DNA of 64,000 nucleotides, taken from Taeniopygia guttata. Its lineage: Eukaryota > Chordata > Aves > Passeriformes > Estrildidae. Position 1 is the stretch's first letter; every line of letters begins with the position of its first letter. Below are positions 38,101 through 47,100 of the stretch, piece after piece. The position numbers and the translations under genes were made by a program. The notes under the pieces are model-generated. The model saw only the letters and a list, made by a program, of their open reading frames with translations, did not search any database and was not told where the DNA came from. The DNA lies in contig NC_133027.1 of NCBI RefSeq assembly GCF_048771995.1, positions 12,582,001 to 12,646,000 of the forward strand, read 5' to 3'.

Positions 38101-41100
38101 TGAGAACACATTGTTTGGGGCAGGGAGCTGTTGTGGTGCCAGGGCAGTCAACAGGGCCTTGCTCTTCACTTTCATATTAACAGTCCCTGTGTCTTTTTGC
38201 AACCCAGGAAATCAGGAGGTGTGGTGTTTGGGAATTGAGCAGGAAATCAATGCTCTTGCATTCTAGCTGGTCCTCAAAGATCAGAGGAGCTGGGAGGGCC
38301 TAGCCTTTATTCCTGATTGCAGCCCCTTTAGCAGTGTCAGTGTGGTCGAGTCCAAGAGAAGCACTTGGCCAAGCACAGATGCTGCAAGAGTGCAGTTCCC
38401 AGTGCAATGCTCTGGATCTTCTTGTGTTCCATAAGGACCTAAATGCTCCAGATTCCCTGAGAGTGTGGTTTATTGAAGGAACAGGAGAGCAATCTCGGGA
38501 TTGCTGCTGACTGGGGCAATGGCTACCAAGTGTTGATGTATGTAGGAACAAAAATGATAGTAAAGAGAGATTATAAAAGTGAGATCTGTCTGTCTGTCTC
38601 TCTATCTATCTATCTATCTATCTATGTAACATTTGCATAATTGAATCTTCTTGGCTCTGGTCCAAAGCAGTTGGAGGTGCAAAGTTCACGTAAAGCATCC
38701 CTTTCAGGAGAGGATTAAAGACATGTTCCGATGACCGATTCTGAGCAGGCAGAGCTGTTTCCTCCTCCAGATGTGGTGGTTTTTTCCCCTCAGACATGGT
38801 TTCCTCCTCCAGCCTCTTCTTCCTGAAGCCCCCCGTTAATGCTTTAATGTTCAGCCTGTCCCAGAGAGGTGGAAGAATTCCATGTTTTAGTTGGTGAAGA
38901 GAACATGAACTCCAGAAGTGTCTCTCACAAGGGCTGAGCTCACAGAGGAAGGCACCTGCAGAGCCAGGATGGAGCTGTGGGACAGGGTGGGGTGTCAGTC
39001 ACTACTGAAAGACAAACAGAGCAAGGCAGAAGCAGAGGGAGGTCCTCAGCAGACCCTTGAAAAATGCCACACCTTCCCTGTCAGCTGCCTCAGAGGCAGC
39101 TGGAGCTTCAGCCCCAGACGGCCCCTGATTGCAGTGCCAGGGTCACTTTGGCATCTGTTCCTCCTCATGGGCAGAGAATGACCCAGGAGAGCTGCAGCAC
39201 AGTGCTTTGGGAACGTGTGAGCCCATCAGTCCTTGAGTCTTGGCCCTCAAATGTTATATGGAAAGTTGAAACCCATCTTCTCTTGCTTTCTGTGCAGGTC
39301 CTTCCAGAGAAAGAGCAGGAGCAGCCTGCTTTGTCAGAGATGCCATGGCAGACTCGGGGAGAGCTGTTCCCAGCCCAAGAACAGGAAGAGCAGCTCAGGC
39401 AGCAGGTGAAAGAGCCACAGGAGAATGGCCAGGTAAGCCTGACTCGCCAGGTTTCAGAGGGAAGGGCAGGAAAAGGGGCATAAAATGGAGCTCTTGGGAC
39501 TGAGGAGGTCAGGAGTCCCAGAGGCACTGAAAGCACAGAGCCTTGGAATCTTCCAAAGTCAGCACTGGGACAGGAGGGTTGCACTGGAAGCAGAGGTGGG
39601 TAGGGGAGCAGAAAGAAGTGGCTGAATAAATGCGATTTTGAAGCTGCAAGAGGAAAAAGCTGAGCGTGATGGCAGCTCCCAGTCACTTGCTCCGCATTTG
39701 TGTGTACAGAACATCAAGGCAGAGTCACAAGCAGAGCTGCCCGGGGCTCAGAGTGCCATCATGGAAGTGAAGAAGGGGAACAAGGAAGATATGAGAGGAA
39801 TTCAAGAGGAGATGAATCTCCGTCAGCAGAGGGGCGATCAACAAGACCAGGTGAGTGAAAGAGTGGCAGCCACTCCACTCATGAAAGATCCTCTCTCTTG
39901 TATTTTACAGAACTTGAAGGAACAGCTGGACACGGAGCTTCAGAAAATTGACACTAAGATGAAGGCAAAGGAGAAGAGGCAGGAAGAAGAAATTAAAATC
40001 ATCAGAGAAAAACTTAGTCGTCTCCCTCAGGCTCTACAAGAGCAAGTGAGTGAAAGAGGGATAGCCACTGCAGTCACCAAACTGGTGGTTTCTGCCCTTC
40101 TTGCCTTTCCAGTGCAGGGCTTCAGGGAGTGAGGTGATGCCTCTGAGTGCCATCCTGCTGTAGTGTGTACCCCAGAGACTCTGAAGGACATTTCCTGGTG
40201 TGCTGAATCTCAACTGCTGCCCTGGACAGTGGGACTTGTCCTTTGGCCTTTTGGCCAGCAGTCATCCAAATTGATTCCTGCTGGCCTGTTCCTGCTCTCC
40301 TTGTTTCTCGAGGTGTTTTTACAGGGGAACATGGTGACCCAGACGGAGGATTGAAACAAGCTGTCTGTACCCCTTGTAAATCTGTTCTTTCCCTTTCCTC
40401 ACAGTCAATGACTCTTGACTGACAGGGATAAGCCGTAGTCTCTGACTGCTTTCTTCTGTTTGACTTGAGGTGCAAACGTTGACATCTCGCCGGGCAGCCT
40501 GCAAAGACTTCCAGCAAATGAGTGGCAATGAAGAGCCCCAGGCCTGGCATGAGGTACAGGAACCGTCCCCACCAAAGTTACTACAAGTTGAGCATGACCT
40601 GAAGATGGTGCAGGAAAAGTGGACACATTTGAACAAGGAGCTGCAAATGTGTCTGAAGCCCTTGGAGTGGGAAAGGAATCCTTGAGAGGAAGCAGAATGG
40701 TCATTGTGGCAGTGATCCTTCAGAAAATCCATGAAAATGGAACATGAATCTGGCCATGAACTTGAGTAGAACTAACCTTTGGTTTTGACCCATCCAGTTT
40801 GAGAAGTGGACATCAGAAAAAAACCCATTTAAGAGCCCTGCATGTGGCTGACAGAACTTTACCAAGGGCTTGCATTTGAAATGGAATTTCAGGCTCATCT
40901 CTGCCAGGCACCTTTCTGACAAACTCATTTCTTGTTCCAGATCCACAAGGGCTTTGTCAAACCTGCTGCAGCAGCAGCATTGTCTAAAGGAGCCTTTGCT
41001 CCCCAACCTGGGAAGTGGAGCCGGGGCAGTTTGCCCATCTCCAGCGCTGCTCAGCACCAGGAGATCAAGGATGACTCCCTGGAGCAACTGAGTACGTCTG

Positions 41101-44100
41101 CTGTATTTCTTCTCTGAGGGACAGTGTATTGTGTGCATGTTTCAGCATAGCTGTACCAAATGTTTTTCCTGAGATTGATGTCCCAGGGACATTTAGAGAC
41201 ATTTCCCCATGGGAACTTCTGTAGAAAATCAGTCTGTGTGCTGGCCACCTGTGCTGCAGAGCTGTCGGCCTGCTTGCTGTTGTTACCCAGGCAACCACAA
41301 AGAGTTCAAAGCTTCAGGCTCTGGGGCTGCCTTTTGCATCTTCTGGAAGCTGGGATCTTTGCTTTAAAGTGAGCATCTTGCATTTTGTTTCCCTCAGGGA
41401 AAATAGTGAACATGGAAAACCCCGTGGGGAAATATTCTGAACTGGAATATATTGGCAGCGGGTGAGTCCAACCACAGTTACTTCTCCATAACCATGGGCC
41501 AGGTGTTTTTCTGGTGGAATATCTATGCAGTGTGAAGTGAGGCCAGCTGCAAACAGACATCTATTGCCATGTTCAGACACTGGGGATAGATTGTCCCATC
41601 TCTCAGTGCTGCTCAGAATTTGTGAGTGTGCCCTGAAAGTATTGTCAGAGACATCTTCATGCTGCCAAGGTCTCTTGCCTGCAGCAAGGAACAGGACCTG
41701 GAAGATCTCCTTGTCTCTCAAGTATGGGACAGCTCTGTGTTAATTTCCTTAGCATTTTTCTATCTCTCCAAATCATACAGCCACACTAATAAAAGGGGAA
41801 GAAACTTGCTTGCCTGAAAGTGCAACCTACTCCCTGATAGCTGTCAGATAACAGTTCTCAGGAACATTTCTTTCCAAGAGTTTGCTGAAGGAAATTCTCC
41901 ATGGTCAGGATGAAAACTATGAAAACTGCGCAATTTAGAACATGAAACCTGAGATGAAAGAAGGAGCTCTCTTTAGGAGCTGAGGCAGTAGATGGCAGCA
42001 CTTCAGGGACAGACCCAGTGCCCATGCACTTGAGAGGAAAATGCATCATCTGCCTTCTGGCAGAGCCCGCCTTCATCCTGCAGGTCTTAGGCATTTGCAG
42101 CAGAGATCTCCTGTGTGGGCTGGCTTTCACTGCAAGAGCTAAATGGCTTCTCATTTTTTTGCTGCTTTTTTGTTTCTAGGACTTTTGGATTTGTGGTTAG
42201 AGCAATCAACAAAGCCTCAGGAGCAGAGGTAAATGTCAACAGCCCCCGCAATCTCTGCTGCACTCAAGGGCTTTCCCCTCTGGTGTGAGCAGCTGTGGCC
42301 AGAGCTTTGGGTCGAGCTGTGCTGAAGAGGCAAAAGAAACACAGACTGGTACCAGCCTGCAAAAGACATTGCGGACAGTCTTTGACCTTCTCAGCTGCCA
42401 CAAAGAAGGCACAGAGGGCAGCAGTTCATTTCAGAGAAGGATGTGCTCACTCGCTCTCAATTGCTAAAACAAAGGTGGTGCCTTAGAGCATCTCACTGCT
42501 CTTTGGGGCGACAGCTTCAGAGTCCTGAATTCTCACTTCTGGTTGCCAGCAAATGCATCTGAAAGTTACCAGTAGTTCCTCAGACACCTGCAGTGCTGCA
42601 CTTGGGAACTGCACATAGGGAGAGATCTGCAAGGCGTCCCTAGAAACCCTAAGCCCTGCCCCTAGCCCGGGATGTAGCCACAGAGTATTAAGGCATGGAT
42701 TACTTCTGAATCCCATACAAAGCAGCAGGGAGTGGGCTCAGAGGTTTGTGGGTGAGACACCACTGTTACCAAGTGGACACAGCAAAACCTCAGTGGCCAC
42801 GTGTCCTGTAACTGGCACCCATGGGAGCGGAGCAATGGGCTATTGCAATGTCAGTTCCTAATTACTGCAATGCCTAATCAGAATGCAGTTTGGCACAGCT
42901 TGGCTGTGTCATTGCAAAATCACTCGCTCCATGTGCCTTGTGGTCTCGTGCCACCAACTTCTCAAGTTACTGATTTTCAATGTCATTTTAGGTGGCCATA
43001 AAGAAAATAAATCTCCAAGGACCGAGGAAGAAGGAACTAAAAGCCTATGAACTCATGACTGTGAAGATAAATAAGAATCCCAACGTGGTCAACTATTTAG
43101 GCAGGTGAGTTGTTGTAAATATTTGTTTACATATTGCAAACATGCAAGATTGTTCACTGGCACAAAACAGAGCTGTAATTATTGGTTAATTATTACTGCT
43201 CTGCTCATCTCCAGTGGATGGGAAGAGAGTGCATCTTGTCTGCAGGAGTATTCCCTGGCACACATAGTTTGAAAATTATTCAAAAACCTGCATCAGTCAT
43301 ATCTAATTAAATTAATAGCCTGTAAGTTCACAGCCACCACATTATTTTGGGACTTGACTTTTTTCAACAGTCCTCTTACGTCTGGGTAAACTAACATGGA
43401 TTTTCCTTGGATTATGTCCCCTCTTTTCCATTGCTTTGCATGCCAGGAAGATTATTTCCAGAAACACGCAGTGTGACAAGTTTTTTATCTGTTCCTAAAC
43501 TGCAGTTTTTACTTGCTGGCTATTTAAGACATCTCCTTTTCCAAAGCTGTGCCTTTCTTCTTGAGACAGGTTTCAAACAATGCACAGCCTAGAGGGAATG
43601 TCTGTTCCTTTTCTTCTGTCCTTGTCACACAGGGACTTGGAAATAAGAACCAAGAAAATAAACTAACCATGCATGTTTACCTCCATGCTCTTGTTTCCTT
43701 CTTTCAGCTACCTTGTGGATAATCAATTCTGGCTGGTTATGGAGTTCATGGATGGAGGCACTCTGAGCGATGTCATCAGCAAGACCTACCTGTCTGAAGA
43801 CCAGATAGCAGCCATCAGTCGAGAGGTCAGCAAGCCCACCTGTGCTTCCGAGGGCTTGGGCAGGATTGTCTGGGAAACAGAGGCTCAGAACAGGAGAGGT
43901 TTCATGTATAAACTTTGTTTTCCTTGTGCTGGTATGCTATGGGCAAGTAAAAGCATATCAAGGGAACTGCCTGCCAGTGCTCCTGCACTCAGTGTACTCA
44001 GTTCTTGTACTCTTATCTCCTGCTGTTGTAGTCTCACTCTGCCTCCTGTATTTGTATTTGCTCTTCTCCACCTTGCCTCCCTAAACTTGTATCTTGAGCC

Positions 44101-47100
44101 TGTCTGCACTGCATTCCTTGCCTGTAAAAGCAAAGGTGCTGGTGGCAGGATTTGAAATGATCAGCTGAGAAAAAACAGAGACTCATTTCTCACAGTCCTC
44201 AACTAAAAAGGACAGTAGTGCAGCCAAAATGCTCTTTGCTTCAGGAAGGTGACTGATGTGATACTTCAAGTCTGTGCTGAGGCCAGCAACAAAACTCTCG
44301 TCATGCAGCCTCCCACCCAAAAGTGATCCACTTCACAACAAAGAGAGGGACTTTTTCTTTCTTGGCCAAACCCCTCCTTTGCCCTCTGCATGGAGAAAGC
44401 ACATCCACTGCAGCAGCAGTCATCCTGGCTGGTTTGCAGGGGACAGTCTACAACAGCAGGTGCTGTTGCTCTTTCAAAAGCTGACATACCTTTCCTTAGA
44501 AAAGTCCTGCTCTGCAAGTGTTGGAGCAGCAACTCTTCCTCTCAATGGCACTGTGTTCTGCCATTACTCGCCATTCCCATGCAGAGGGAATCTTTTAAGA
44601 GACTCTGTTTCCTTTCTTGTGTGATGAAATCATTAATTTTTGCCCTCCTGCTTCTGTTTTCTCTCTCAGTGCCTGCAAGGACTGGATTTTCTTCACTGGA
44701 ACCACGTGATCTACCGAGATGTGAAGAGTGAAAACATCCTTCTCAGAACTGACGGCTCTGTCAAGCTGGGTCAGTATATTCCTGGTCAGGTGCAGCGTTC
44801 AGGGATGTGGGGTGAGGGGCTGCTTTGAGTGGCTGCCAACTCCCCAGAAATGGTGCTGGTGGCAGTGCAGGGCCCCACCGCTGTGAGCTGAAGGCACGGT
44901 TGCAACGTGCACAGAGGTATAAGGAACCAGGAGAAGTCAAGAGTGGCGTTGGTGTGTTTGTGTCTCTTCCAGAGGGAGGGAGCTACAATCTAAAGCTTCA
45001 GGGGAATAAAGGCCACTGCTGTGAGCAGCGTTTAAAAAACTGTGATTTTTTTGGAAGTGGCCAATTCCATACTTCCTTGGCTAAAGCCCCAAGGAAACTG
45101 AGTGTGGACAGTTCTTCAGGAGATTCAACAACACATAGACTGAGAGTGGGGAATTCTTTTGCTTGATTTCCTAACTTGACCTGGCTTTCATGGTATGTTT
45201 ATTTGTCCACAGCTGACTTTGGCCTCTTTGCTCAGCTCACCCCTGAGCAGCGTAGACGGAGCTCAGTGGCCGGCACTTCTGGCTGGATGGCGCCTGAAGT
45301 GCTGACAGGTCAACCATATGGCCCCAAAGTGGACATATGGTCTTTTGGAATCGTGGGCATCGAAATGGTGGAACGAGAAGTTCCTCACAGGAATGAAACT
45401 CCTGTTTCGGTAAGGTGCAAATACTCCCTGATCCCACTTGTCTTTCTCACCTGTCCCATGTCCTGTGTGCCATTGGACAAATCCCATTGCCATCTGCTAG
45501 CACCACTTACACCAAGGTCCCCTTCTAAACATGTCCCTGCAGCACATCAGCATCTGCTGTAAATTCGGTTGCATCAGAAGGGAAGTAGCAGTTCAGAAAC
45601 CTGGCATTTTGGCCTGCAACCTGCCTGACATTTCTAATTTGCTTTTTGAACTCCGTTGGTGCTCTGTCTCTGAAGGGCAAGAATTTTTCAGTGGAGAGGT
45701 TAGACATGTGATAAATATCCTAAGAAATTGACGTTACACCTTCCCAGTTTCAATTTTATCGGAAAAGAAAAGAAAAAGAAAAAGAAAAAAGACACAACCA
45801 CTAAAGCAATGCCCAAGTAGTTTTGTGTAGGAGTGACAGTGGGTAGGACGGTCGGGATGGACGGAGACAAAAGATCTTTGAAGCCAGGTCTTGGAACTTT
45901 CGGTTTATTGCAAAGGGCGTGGATGCAGGGCCCTGCTTGGAGCTGCCAGCCACAGCTCAGAGCAGGCCCGAAAGAGGAGCCCAAAAGAGAGACCCGAAAG
46001 AGTGAGGAAGTTCCTGTTACAAGACAATAAATCTTCTTCTGTGCAGAATGTTCAAATTTTCACTAACCAATCTAGTCCAAGATACAAATACTAGAGTATT
46101 TACTACAGCCTATAAGAATCCTTACATTACCATACTGTGTTACATTTTAAACCCTAAAAACTACTCTTTGGACCCCTTCTGCCAAGCTAGTAGGGTCTGC
46201 TCTGACCCTTGGACCTGTCTGCCAGCAGAGGGTGTTGTTTAATCAAAAGGGGATTACCTTCAGCTGGCCATACCATTGTTTTCCAGTTGTTCAGTAACTA
46301 AGGCTAGTAACTATCTCAAAGCTTACTTTTCATTTCAATCTCGCTTACAGTTTCCATATTCTCAAAATCTTTTGCCAGGCATACATATTTGTAAAGGTTT
46401 TCCGGTTTCATCTTCCCCAACAGTTTTGCTTTCTTTTTCTTTTTTTAACCACAGCACATTGATTTTCCTCCACACTGTAGCATCTTTTCCAAGTCCTGTG
46501 GGTCTTCAAAACTTTCAGGCTTTCAAATAATCTGTACATTGCTCAGTCATGTGTGTGGGTGGCCTGGATAAGTTGAGGATGTGTTTTTCTCCGACTGCAG
46601 TTACACTAAACCCTTGGCTGTTTCTGGGTCTTTTAAAAAGTTGATGAGCTTGCAGCCTGGTGCCTGGGGCTGGGATCCAACGTGGGCGGTTGATGCTGGT
46701 GCTGTGTTCCTTTACTATAGGAGCAGGGCCATCTCTGGCTTGCACAGTGCTAAGGGCAGTGAGGACTCCAGCTCCCCACCATGTCCAGTGGCTCAGTTGC
46801 AGAGAGACAGGATAAAGCTCCCTTTGTGACCTCTGAGAGTGTGGGAAAAGGAAAGAAAGCTGCCATAATTATTTATACTCCAGGGGAGTGTGCTTGCTGG
46901 TTTGGGCTTGGAAATTTTCCTCTGGGTTGAAGAGGATAATAACAAAGTCTTTTTGGTCACCATCTATTTCAGTGCCACCAGCACAGAGCTGTTACTATTG
47001 TGATGAGCATTTTTCTGGAGACCAGGCTGCAGCCTGGTGTCACGGAGAGCCTGTCAAAACCTCCCACTTCTTACAGACATATTTTGCGATGGGGACGCCA

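Noticed and set aside
38587-38625. Tetranucleotide array considered as a CRISPR-like or regulatory array
   Set aside because: It is a plain TCTG/TCTA microsatellite without spacers.
38700-38960. Possible extra exon between the repeat array and the coiled-coil exons
   Set aside because: Pyrimidine tracts with AG occur, but no segment keeps phase 0 on both sides with a good donor.
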